A DNA stretch of 64,000 bases from Allacma fusca (lineage: Eukaryota; Arthropoda; Collembola; Symphypleona; Sminthuridae). The stretch's first letter is position 1; every line of letters begins with the position of its first letter. Under the pieces are notes generated by a model. That model was not told the DNA's origin. It was given only the letters and a program-made list of their open reading frames with translations, and made no database searches. Below are positions 14,601 through 24,923 of this stretch, piece by piece. The stretch lies in NCBI GenBank assembly GCA_947179485.1, contig OX359249.1, forward strand, positions 9,734,001 through 9,798,000, in the 5' to 3' direction. A program made the translations under genes and the position numbers.

Positions 14601-14762
14601 GTACACCTCGTTTACATATTCCATCTATAGAATTATTCATCTTAAAATTTAGAAATTTCTAATCTCTACTCTACATTGATAAAAAAAATTAATGTAATCG
14701 TTACTGTTACGCTCTGACGCCATCGGATAGAAAATCATTATTGGCGCTGCTTTTAAACAAGT

Positions 14763-14771
14763 CATTTTATG
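14763..14771. repeat. left target-site duplication, 9 bp
   Basis: CATTTTATG directly precedes the left terminal inverted repeat and recurs exactly at 15711-15719 after the right one. Confidence 0.8.
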
Positions 14772-14866
14772 GGAAGCTCCAAGTTAGCCGACGGCCGACA
14801 AATATCGGTCCAAGTGAGCCGACAGATGTCGGCTAAATATACAACTTGGCAGACGGCCGACAGCCG
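14772..14866 (+). repeat. left terminal inverted repeat (95 bp)
   Basis: It pairs with 15616-15710, with the single visible difference AGTGAG versus AGTTAG. It is itself made of AGCCGAC-type subrepeats and is followed by a degenerate tandem copy (about 14878-14966) and a third partial copy (to about 14995). Confidence 0.88.
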
Positions 14867-15615
14867 ACAAACTGTCCAACCCAGCCGACAGCCGACAAAA
14901 ATATGCCCAAGTCAGCCGTCAGATGTCGGCCAAACGTGCAACTTGGACGACAACCGACAAAATGTCCAACTTAGCCGACGGCCGACAACCAGCGATCCAA
15001 AATACATGTGGTCAAAATGTAGAATAATTGGTTTGTAACGAAACAATCAGGCTGCATGATGAATGGAAGGTAATTTTTATTCTAACATAATTGATTCCAA
15101 AAGTCATTGTTTTATTCATTTTGGATTATTTCATACATGTTTGTACTGAATAATATTCTCAGATATTCAAAATGCCGACCTTTGTATCACACTTGTGTAA
15201 TCATATTTTTTACCTGCTTATTATGTTTTTACTATCCAAAATGAATAAAACAATGACATTTGAAATCAACCAATCACGGGCACCTTGCCCTGGTAAAGGC
15301 CTTGGAATAAGGCAAAAAGGAAAGCAGGCGTTCAAAAACGGCTACAATAAAGGCAATGAAGAAGGAAGGCTTAAAAATGCATAAACGAACAAACAAATTC
15401 AGTAGAAAGGTTTGAAAATTTTGGTACTAAAGGCAAGGTCATAGGAAGGCTCAATTTATGCTAAGGATTAAGGTAAGGCTGATCAAAAATTCCATTGCAA
15501 GTGCATCTGACGGCGAGAAGTCGAGATAAATGCTTGGCGTACTTTCCATACATATTTTCAAAACATTGCGTTAAAAAGACGACGTTAGTAAAGCGTTAAA
15601 TCGCTACTTTACTGA

Positions 15616-15710
15616 CGGCTGTCGGCCGTCTGCCAAGTTGTATATTTAGCCGACATCTGTCGGCTAACTTGGACCGATATTTGTCGGCCGTCGGCTAACT
15701 TGGAGCTTCC
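15616..15710 (-). repeat. right terminal inverted repeat (95 bp)
   Basis: Reverse complement of 14772-14866. Only one copy is present on this side, unlike the tandem copies on the left. Confidence 0.88.
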
Positions 15711-15719
15711 CATTTTATG
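15711..15719. repeat. right target-site duplication, 9 bp
   Basis: This is an exact copy of CATTTTATG found at 14763-14771, on the other side of the inverted-repeat element. Confidence 0.8.
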
Positions 15720-16088
15720 GATTCTGAACGCATTATTATAAAACGTAAGCTTATTGTCCTTACCAGGCACACAGTAGCAATGTAAGGAAACACATTAAGC
15801 AAATAGTTGTGAAGATAGCATTGGAGTACATTATAGTAAGACAAATTCGTAGATACATATAAATGATGATAACATACAACTAATTACCGCTATCACGTCC
15901 TGTATTGTGCCAGAAGATAAGTTTTTTAGCTGTCGAAAGTTCGAAATCTTCTAAACAAAAACACTAATGTTATGTATTCTTGTCAAATCCTACAGCGCTA
16001 TGTCCAAATGAAAAACACTACGCTTTAAATTATTTTAGTGAAGAGAAGTAGTACTAACACTTTTTGAATCTAATGATTAGCATATTTT

Positions 16089-16245
16089 CAACCTTTCCCT
16101 ATTAAAAGCGCAAAAACCTTTTCCTATTAAAAAAACTTTTCACTTTTAAGCGCAAAAATCTGTCCTTAACAGTAGCACAAAAAAACCAATCCCTATTAAA
16201 AGCACAAAAATCTTTCCCTATCAGTACCGCAAAAAATTATCACTT
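16089..16245. repeat. tandem array A of a ~26-bp unit
   Basis: Repeats of the type CCTATTAAAAGCGCAAAAAC, with variants in which TATTAAAA becomes TATCAGTA. The same unit reappears at 17085-17445 in the same orientation. Confidence 0.75.
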
Positions 16246-17084
16246 TGCAATGATTTGGTACACCCTTATCATAGGCAGCGCAGCGTGCTCTTGTTGGGTT
16301 GTTGATGGTAAGTGTCGCGGTAAGATTTGCATTGTCGCAAACTCGCATAGATGGGTACCGTCTAATTGTAGTAATTCTATTCGTATGTTAGTACTTACGT
16401 ATGTACCTACCTACATATACTCACTTTTAATATTTTTGCCATCTGTCCTCCTATCGAACTGATCACATTCATTTAATTGCAGTCCAATGCGAGACCACAC
16501 GCACTTTTCACAGCATATGTACTCTCATGCAATCAGATGCAAGGACATGCGCTCTTTAGTTACATGTGCTAGTTACAATGCTAAGTACATACTTATATAC
16601 TAACTTGGTTGCGATTCAAACTTGAAATTAAATATTATTTCCTCTCGATACTCTCGAACTACGACACAGATTTTAGCCAAAATTGAATTCATCCAAGCTT
16701 TTGTTACTTTAATGTGTGCATTATCAATAAAACTTATTGAAAAGTGAGGGTCAAATCGTGCGGACAAGGATCGTTAAGTTTGGGAATTAATTTATCGGAA
16801 ACTACTCCACCGATTTTAACCGGATTTTGAATTTAGGGTCCTGTTATATACCACAACAAAGGCTAAAAATTGCAGACAAAATAGGCAAGCAGTTTCGGAG
16901 AAACGTTGTCGGAAAATTGAAAATACCCGAAACTGCAGCACTGATTTTCATCAAAATTTGATGGTGGAAAGAGATTCGTTCTGCAGCAAGTGTGCACAGT
17001 TTGAAGGAAATCGGACCAGTAGATCCGAAGATTTTGGCTCCGGAGTGATCGGACGTACATAAACATCGGAGCACTAACGCTATA
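16246..17084. other. spacer between two related tandem arrays
   Basis: About 840 bp with no recognisable coding sequence. From about 16740 it has the look of a diverged transposon body (GTCAAATCGTGCGGACAAGG, TCCACCGATTTTAACCGG), but I cannot name a family. Confidence 0.4.
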
Positions 17085-17445
17085 TGTCCCTTAAAAACCA
17101 TTCCCTATCAGTAGCGCAAAAACCATTCCTTATCAGTAGCCCAAAAAGCCTTCCCTATAAAAAGCGCAAAACTCTTTCCCTATCAGTAGCGGGAAAACCC
17201 TTCCCTATTAAAAACTCAAAAAACCTTTACCTATTAAAAGCGCAAAAACCTTTACCTATTAAAAGCGCAAAAAACCTTTACCTATTACAAGCGCAAAAAA
17301 CCTCTCCATATTAAATGCGCATAAATCTTTCGCTATTAGCAACTTAAAAAGCTGCCCCTACCAAAAGCTGGCACTATCAGAAACCCAAAAAGGTTTCCCT
17401 ATCAGTAGCTCAAAAAGCTCTCCCTATCAAACGTGTAAAATTAGT
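17085..17445. repeat. tandem array B of the same ~26-bp unit
   Basis: There are roughly 13 degenerate copies of the unit AAAAGCGCAAAAACCTTTCC. The array gives a meaningless repetitive open frame at 17084-17314 and ends before a segment reading GACGGATGGACGGACTCAAG. Confidence 0.8.
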
Positions 17446-17531
17446 GTGACGGATGGACGGACTCAAGCACCTGCTTTTTATAGTAGTAAGAGGAAAGATG
17501 TTTGTGGCTAGATTCCCTGGAGGAATTGATT

Positions 17532-17895
17532 TTAATAATTTCTGAGACGTTGTTTTAGAAGAGTTTTTAGGGCTGAGGCCACAATATGTGTATCTTTTAA
17601 ATAGATATAAGATGCTATACGATTCCTATTGCAGATTGATGTTGTAACCTTGAGTAATTTTGATGACCATAAATATTTCGATTTCTGAAGATTGTAGCTT
17701 ATCTGTATCCTTTGAAGTACATCCATAGATACCCATAAGAAAAGGATCAATTGTGTCTTGACATTTTTGGCGTCGAAATTCAAAGACGGCACCCCATATG
17801 GGAAGTCCGTAGTCTATATGGGAGAATAATAGAGATTTAAAGGCAAGCTTAATTAGCTTATTATTTAAGAAGCGCTTTAATTTAACAAGTTTCAC
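17532..17895 (-). pseudogene. degraded LINE reverse-transcriptase C-terminal remnant
   Basis: Two overlapping minus-strand frames (17895-17626 and 17792-17532) read as one frameshifted fragment. The segment AFKSLLFSHIDYGLPIWGA resembles the stretch near the C-terminal end of non-LTR retrotransposon reverse transcriptases (pattern: S-H-x-x-Y-G-x-x-x-W-G). The second frame continues with basic sequence ending RLRNY. There is no catalytic YxDD box, no poly-A tail and no upstream reverse transcriptase in view. The family (CR1/Jockey/I) is not resolved. Confidence 0.42.
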
Positions 17896-18042
17896 AAATT
17901 TGAATGTACTTTTTTGCTAAAGAGAGTGCAGGGACTGTCGAATTTAAGGTTCCTATCAATAGGACCTCCGGTTATTTGAAGGTATGAACTCAAGTAATAA
18001 TATCATTTTCAAATCTTTTACATAGTCTTTAGTCGTAGGCTG

Positions 18043-18150
18043 TATATCGTTGGCTAAATTCTAAAAAGTACCATTTTCATTTCATAACCCATGCTTTTAA
18101 ATGGGTTTCAAAATGAAAATGGTACTTTTTAGAATTTAGCCAACGATATA
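18043..18150. repeat. 108-nt hairpin with perfect 40-bp arms
   Basis: Positions 18043-18082 are the exact reverse complement of 18111-18150. Inside this, after a 3-nt mismatch, AACCCAT pairs with ATGGGTT, leaving a small loop. The ends TATATCG and CGATATA are compatible with a TA target duplication, hence a mini-MITE of Tc1/mariner type. An RNA hairpin gene cannot be excluded. Confidence 0.85.
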
Positions 18151-20909
18151 TTGATCACGGTTGGCAAGTTTCTTGTATTGACCTGGAATGTATTGAATAA
18201 ATGATACGAACGAACATGAATGATGAAATATTAATTAATGAACAACGTTAGATGAGGCATGCCTTACAATCACAGGTTCTAATTAAACATTCCGATTCCA
18301 CGTTTAGCTGTACGATCAACTACAAAGTAATATTGAAAATGCAATTAGCTAGGCGTAGATAGAATTCCACCAACAAACATTTGCTCATCGTTTGAAACTT
18401 AAAACACATGAATTATACACCCAATATTATGTCTGTATTGTTGCCCATTCAGACCAAAAACCAATAAAATCCAGTATGATCTAAAAAAGATGCCGCTGGT
18501 ATGGACAGAAATGCCGTAGCTTGGAAGGAATTGCCATTTATTAATGCAAACCAATTAATGCCAGTATCCAATAAAAACCGGTAAAATCCGGTTTGTTCCA
18601 CTGGCCTGGACTTTATCAATACATTCTGGTTTTATGCCAACCCTGATTGATATGCACAATGGAAAATCCTTTTGGTAGTGAAGTTAAACTTATGTAATAT
18701 TTGTTTTAGGATAGTGGGTTACTTTAGCTTTCAACTGTTCTTCGAAAAAATTCATTTTTACTAACAATATTATGAAGAAAATTGGGGCAGAAACTATTAT
18801 TACAATTTGAACATTTTCATGTTTGACTATCAATCAGGCTTTGAAGTGGAAAGGATTTACTGGGAGTTTCGGGCATCCCGTATTATGATTTGCAGAATTA
18901 CATGCAATACAGCAAAAGGCAACTTTTCTGGGCCCTGATTTTTTACATAATTGACAGATTTCTCCTGCTCTATTATAACCGATTTGTAATATTTGAGCTT
19001 AAGAAATAATGAGACAGATGCACGTTGAAAAGAGGTTTAATGTAGAAGTCATTGACTGGAGTAAGCCGAGTGACTTTAAGGGCAAGCAGGAGCCTTAACA
19101 CGATTTACGACGCGTGGTGCCTGGCCGATCCTCAACGAACAACCACTCTGATCAGCAGTCAGGGTGGGAATGACTTGTCAATTTAACTTCCACCTGAAGA
19201 AAAAATTCATACCTATTATTATCAATTAAATTTTGTAGGTTGATTTGATAGGGAGGAAATGAACTGGTTGCATATGCATATCTATTGTGGCAAGCCTCTG
19301 AAATTAACGATTACTTTTTAAAGTCATTAATTAACTGACGTACAAATCGTTTTGAGGGATTTGGAACGTTATTGTTTTTTTAAACATTGATTCGTTAACC
19401 TAATTGGCTAATTACGAACAATTTTTTGGATTAAGTTCCACATTTTTCTTTGCAATCCCCTTATTAGAACATCATTCAGCATGCTTTGCGTTTTGAAGAG
19501 AGACGTGTTATTCACTGCCTCCACTAACATCACATCTTCAACCCTTATTGTTAGTTCCCTGAGGAATACCATTACGAATATCTACTTAATAAACGATAAA
19601 ACTTTAAATCTCATATCCAAAATTTATATAGGATTGACACCAAATTACTATATCCAATAATTTAATAATTTATTATTCTTCTACTGTTATATATTATATA
19701 TTAATATTATATCTACGCAAAAATTATTTTTAAATCTAGTAACTGAATGATTACAGCATTGCTGTCATTCCAATAAAATCCAAAACTAAGTAATGGTAGG
19801 TGGAAGGAGTTTTTACATGTAGTTCCAAGTTGGTTTGTTTCCAGTTGATCAGTTATATTGTCATATTATTTTATTAGTTGGAATTTTTAAAAGTTTTGGA
19901 AAAAGTTTCAGTTTGAGTGACTCAGCGATCCTCACTAAAGCAACAAATGTGTTTTATTTGAAATGCAGAGTGTTATGTACACACCGGATTTCCAATCAAT
20001 TTGAATTTTTTAGTTACGTTATGACAGTGTAAAAATGTAGTTAAGTGGTTGTGTAAGTAAGGGAATTCTTTAATTCCGATTACTTTGAGACTCCATTGGA
20101 AATATTATCAACAATGTCACTTAGTTGATGGTAGAGTCTCAGGTATCTAAATTATTTACAATAATGCCGATATGTCGATCGTAATAAGAAATAATTTTGT
20201 AATACCCCTTTTAAAAGTGTACAAATTGTAACTTAAACTTGGCCTCGTAATATAATAAAACATTCAAACCCTATGTTAAATGAAATAAGCTAGTGCTCAT
20301 GAAAACATAAATAAAAGTCAGATACCGTATTTACAGCAGTTAGATATACAGTAGATATATGTAGATACACATAACTAAACATAACAAAAGGAGTACATTT
20401 CCTTAGCAAAACTATAGTTGTAATTTTGTAAGTCAAGTATTAAAAAAATAATACAGAATATTCTTATGGGCTTCTAAACCCAACCTCCACAAAATGTTAT
20501 TTCCCTTCTCAAGTCACAATTGACCAATCTTATGCAGCATCGTGAAACATTCTTGCAGCGAACTCTTCCCCTAAAATCCAGAACGAGCAGTAGCGTTGCT
20601 TGAGAAATTGAAGCCACAGAGGACGTGACTCCTTCCAAGCAGTGAGTACGACTTGATCATTTTTCTCCTCCGGATCAGTCCCAAATGAGAAAAATCCTAA
20701 ACTCACAATCTGATCAGGAAAGTTTATTTCTAATGTCAAGAAAATAATGTTCATGAGCACAGCTTTATATTATTGTCAATTATAACTGTATATGCACATT
20801 TTTCCGTTAAATACGTCAATAAATAGATATAAATCTCGCATTTCAAGCCCAACTGCTTCTCCTATGACAGTTGCAGTTCAATCACTCTACTCGGGTGCCC
20901 AAAAACGAA

Positions 20910-21040
20910 GTCAAATTTGACTTTCATAATGAAAGGCTTTTAAGAAGAGAAAACTTAAAAACGTCATCATTGGAGAATTTGTCCAGATATTTTTGCCCCT
21001 ATAGAGAAAATGTCGTGTAAGGAGATCTCTTTTAACAACT
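20910..21040 (+). repeat. copy of the dispersed ~130-bp repeat
   Basis: Blocks TCAAATTTGACTTTCATAAT, then AGAAGAGAAAACTTAAAAAC, then AGATATTTTTGCCCCTATAG, in the common order. Confidence 0.5.
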
Positions 21041-22049
21041 GTATACTGTAAATAATTCCATTACAATAGTTTTAATTCCATAGAGATTTTTTATTCCTGC
21101 CCAAAGGAAAGTTAACTAAGCTCAAAATATTGACTGAATTAATGTGACCTCCATATTTTGCTGCTGCTAAAAGCTTAACATGTATTGTCATGACAATGGC
21201 TGCCTGAATGACAAAAGAAGATAACATCCAATTTATAGCAAAGAATACAATTTCCCCCCAAAATTATTTCATTGTTAATGTTCATTGCTCACTCGTCTGC
21301 AGTGTAACTATTCGTGACAAATCTAGTTTGAGAAGGAAACCATCTTCGAAACAATCCGCATCAAACTGCTCCTTCAGCCTTGATACTATTTACTATTCGA
21401 TGGAAAGAAAGTTGTTACAAGGAGGAGCTACTCTAGGGATTCTACTCAATGCAGTGACTACTATTGCCAATTGGAGCCGTATCGTCTTCCTTCTAAATAA
21501 TTACAATAATTTGCGCCTATTTGGCAACCTTCCCCAATTATTTTGTCAACTGGTATTTTCTATATGCCTTTCAAAAACGCCCTTACCTTGAGAGTTGATA
21601 CAGGGGCTTGCAACGCTTCCAATCGGGTCTCTCGCAAATTGATATAAATGTATTTTCTAGCCTTTTATCATGCCCTTTAATCAATATCAATGTTTTAAAT
21701 GTACAGCCCAGCCGCAGCATTTTTGCAGAGCCCTTAATCATGCACGCAATTCCACTTGCCTCCTATAGGATCAGAGTGGTCAGAGATATTAAAACATTGT
21801 TAAATTAATAATTGGGTATTCATAGTCAAATAACAACGTGATTGGCGGTTGCCTTAATAGCAGCATCTGCTTCAACTCTCCCCAGTGATTATTTACATTC
21901 AAGTTGCTTTTTTATCCCTCTTCCACCTCACCAAGGATTCTGATAAAGTCCTAAACACACCAGGAAAATATTACCATCGCAGTCCCGTGTGCACTCTATA
22001 ACAGACACAGCACCTCTCCAAGTCCCAAAACATCTCCCTCTTGTAATGA

Positions 22050-22275
22050 CAAGCTCTTATAAAAAGACAAATTAACGCCACCATAATGTGTCCAATATTT
22101 TTGCTCCGACAGGCGAAACCGCCTTGTCAGGATGTCTCTGGTAATCAGAAGAAGAGCATCCCTAATAAAAACAAAATTTGACTGTTATAATCTCATGCTC
22201 TTACAACGAAAGTAGTTAATATTCTGTGGAGTTAAAAATGTCCAAATATTTTTAACCCCATGATGAAAAGGCTCT
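22050..22275 (+). repeat. two adjacent copies of the dispersed repeat
   Basis: The first copy has AGCTCTTATAAAAAGACAAA then CCAATATTTTTGCTCC. The second has ACAAAATTTGACTGTTATAA, GCTCTTACAACGAAAG and CCAAATATTTTTAACCCC. Confidence 0.5.
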
Positions 22276-24884
22276 TGAATCTCCAGAAGCAAAAAACATT
22301 TTACTTTTACAATTTCATTTCAAAGCCTTAGTAATAATTACTTATTCAAATTCAATGAAGTATAGCTTTAAAATAAATGTAAAAACTTTCTTCCTTAACA
22401 AATATCCATTTGACATTATTTGTAGAAATTTTACGAAACATTGTCATTGTCTTAAAAGATGCTTAAAAATTTTAGTGTTCCCGTTCGAGCATTATTAAAG
22501 CACATCTGAGAATCACTTAAATGATTCCCTATTCCTTGGCATGAAACAGTTATTATTGAAGAATTCTTCTCAGAAATTGAGACAGGGAGATTCCTTCCCA
22601 CAGCTAGCTACAGGGACAAATTACAGTGCAATGATAAAAACTACAGTGTGTATTTTAAATATAGTACAGAAACCGGACTCCGCTCCAAAAGTGCAATAGT
22701 AATGACAATGCCTCCAAACTGACGGAGCTCATTGAGGGAACAAGGTAAATAATGGAAGGTGGCAAGGAAGAGGACGTGTGCAGCCATTATAGACAGGAAC
22801 AGAAGATTTGCTGTCATTGGTACGTCTGCGGATACACGAATTGCTCCGAGTAAATTATCATAGTTAAGAATCAAAAGTCCTCAGAAGTAAATACGTCCTT
22901 TTGCCTGGGAATGGAAATCACAACCCTTGTGCTGTGGTGTGAGTGGACGTCACCATGCTAAAGACCTTCTTCAATCCTACAAACGAGGGCTTGAAGCCGG
23001 TGAAATGTACACTTGGAAGATAAGGGTGTCGTATAAAATCCAGGGCTCTCATGCGACTGTGACGAGATAAGTGGACATGTAGTAATAATACGGTAGTGCA
23101 GGTAAAGGCACAATGTGGGTGAATAATTAGGGTAAAGAATAGCTCGTAGGAAAAGGAGCCAGTGAGTGAGCGTACGTATGTACGACGAGGCTAGGGCCAG
23201 GGAAGAAAGTCCATGGGAAATATAGGGACGGAGGAAACCCCGTACGACTAGTTAGTCTCATAAATGGACTACTGTGCCCTATCTCTTACATATCTTGAAA
23301 TTTCAAGAGGTAAAGCTATACGTCATGACGTACACATTTTAGCAACTAAATGGGGCAATATAGGTGAAGTTGTATGCGTGATGTAAATTAAGACTATGAC
23401 TGGGACATACATAGAGTGAAAAGATCCTTCACACGTAGGGAGATCTCCGTACATATGTATCTATACATTGTAGGTATGTACATAGCTCCCTATGGGATAC
23501 ACAGAGACTCCTATCCATGGTCCATGGTGGTGATATGGTGATGCTTGAATCGTAATGATGATGATGATGTAAGGTTGAGTTGAAGTAGTCTGGATAATTT
23601 TTGAGAAAATTAACAATATAGAGGAATGTAATTGATTGACGGGTACCTGTGGAGCATGTATCACGCTAAAGTGGAAAAAATCTTACGGGTGTGCTGATGA
23701 TAAAACTTATCACGATCTTTTATACTGTCACTATTCTCTTTCCCAGTCCAGACCTTACATACACAGACAGGGCTCCCTTATACCCTCTGGAAGGCCCCAG
23801 TCTCTTATCCAACATACATGTAACTGCCACAATCAGGACCAGGGGATCCCATGGACGAAAAACTAATGAAAGAAGGAAAAGTCTAGGATTGGGGGCAAGA
23901 GCAAAGAAATGTCTTCGCGTGCAGACTGACAGGAACCTGAGTTATTGCGCGTAAATGTATGCCAGTCGTAAGCCTGTTATTCATTAGGATCAATCGTCAT
24001 CTGTGAAGCTCATTTTAATGAGACTTATTCCTATATCGATGTCTGATTTCTCAGCATTTTTACTCTCGTCTCCTCCGACTCCCATCTCTCCCTCCACATA
24101 GGGTCTTGAGGCTGTTGAGTCATAGCCTTGATTGATATTTTTACTTCTCCTCAATTGTACACTCAAATATCATTTATTTCTTTATTTTCTTCATTTGGAT
24201 TATCTCCTAAAATTTTACGCTAATTTTCCGGCGCGTTTAGAACGCTTACAAGAGAAAAGTCTCAAAATTATCTCAACCCCTGGCTCCAGTCCCCACTAAA
24301 TTCCAAATATGACGTCCGTAACAATACAGTAAGTAGACTCAAAAGAACATCAAAATCCCTCAATATTTAACAACTTATGACAGTCCTAATGATTCCGGTA
24401 GTTTTGGGATTATGGGTGCATGGGATCTAAAGGCTGGTCGTAGGCGTCTGGAAGAAAGCCAAGAATTTTATTTTTACGGGAGGCTCTGTTCATATTTTGA
24501 GGAGGCATTGTGCACGGAATCTTATTGAAGATTTCTATCTTATTTTTATCCCTGATTTAAATTTTTTAGCCCATTCAGCTCTCCAATTCAGGTTTGTTTT
24601 CACTTTGGCTAATCTCGTAGCACGTCGTGAAGAGGATGGGGCATGAGAAACTGCGAGGCGTCTGGAAAGGAGAAAAAGTACGGTAAATGTACTAACAACT
24701 CCAAACATGAATATTCTTGCTCCTGAACATTGTCTTTCATTGCATGCACAGGGAAGAGCAATCATGATCATGGGTTATGTTGTAAGTGGTGTTGAATGTT
24801 GGGCCTCCGTCGTACTACACATGCATATGTCTAACTTGTACGTGCTATTATGTGTAGGTATATATTTATAGTATATAGAATATA

Positions 24885-24923
24885 AATATATATATATAGA
24901 GAGAGAGAGAGGGAGAGAGGGAG
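24885..24923. repeat. compound (TA)n(GA)n tract
   Basis: A short TATATA run passes directly into an interrupted GAGAGAGG run. Confidence 0.9.

Larger units (their letters stand above)
6013..14762. other. gene-poor stretch with microsatellites
   Basis: Apart from the four GA/CT tracts listed separately, I see a TACATA-rich stretch at about 7000-7260 and no convincing exon. Long frames at 8870-9328 and 11453-11740 are translations of the GA/CT tracts. Confidence 0.55.
14772..15710. mobile_element. non-autonomous DNA transposon with long inverted repeats, Mutator-like by TSD length
   Basis: The element is 939 bp with 95-bp terminal inverted repeats (14772-14866 and 15616-15710) that differ at one position in my alignment. 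It begins GGAAGCTCC and ends GGAGCTTCC. It is flanked by a 9-bp direct repeat CATTTTATG at 14763-14771 and 15711-15719. Long inverted repeats with a 9-bp duplication are the usual pattern of Mutator-like elements, but a foldback element is also possible. The inside has no transposase: open frames at 14769-15038 and 15172-15384 are repeat translation or unrecognisable. The ends are dense in the motif AGCCGAC and its complement. Confidence 0.8.
18151..24884. other. gene-poor AT-rich stretch
   Basis: Old repeat fragments (for example around 18450-18640 with CCAATAAAATCC-like motifs, and the dispersed repeat at 20910 and 22050). A 127-residue frame at 21208-21591 has no recognisable motif. Confidence 0.55.

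Noticed and set aside
14769-15038. 89-codon frame with repeats (SRQ-type)
   Set aside because: It is the translation of the AGCCGAC subrepeats of the transposon end, not a transposase.
17084-17314. 76-codon repetitive frame
   Set aside because: Translation of the ~26-bp tandem array.
16089-17445. CRISPR-like look of short repeats
   Set aside because: Units are directly adjacent and degenerate, without unique spacers, in a eukaryotic context.
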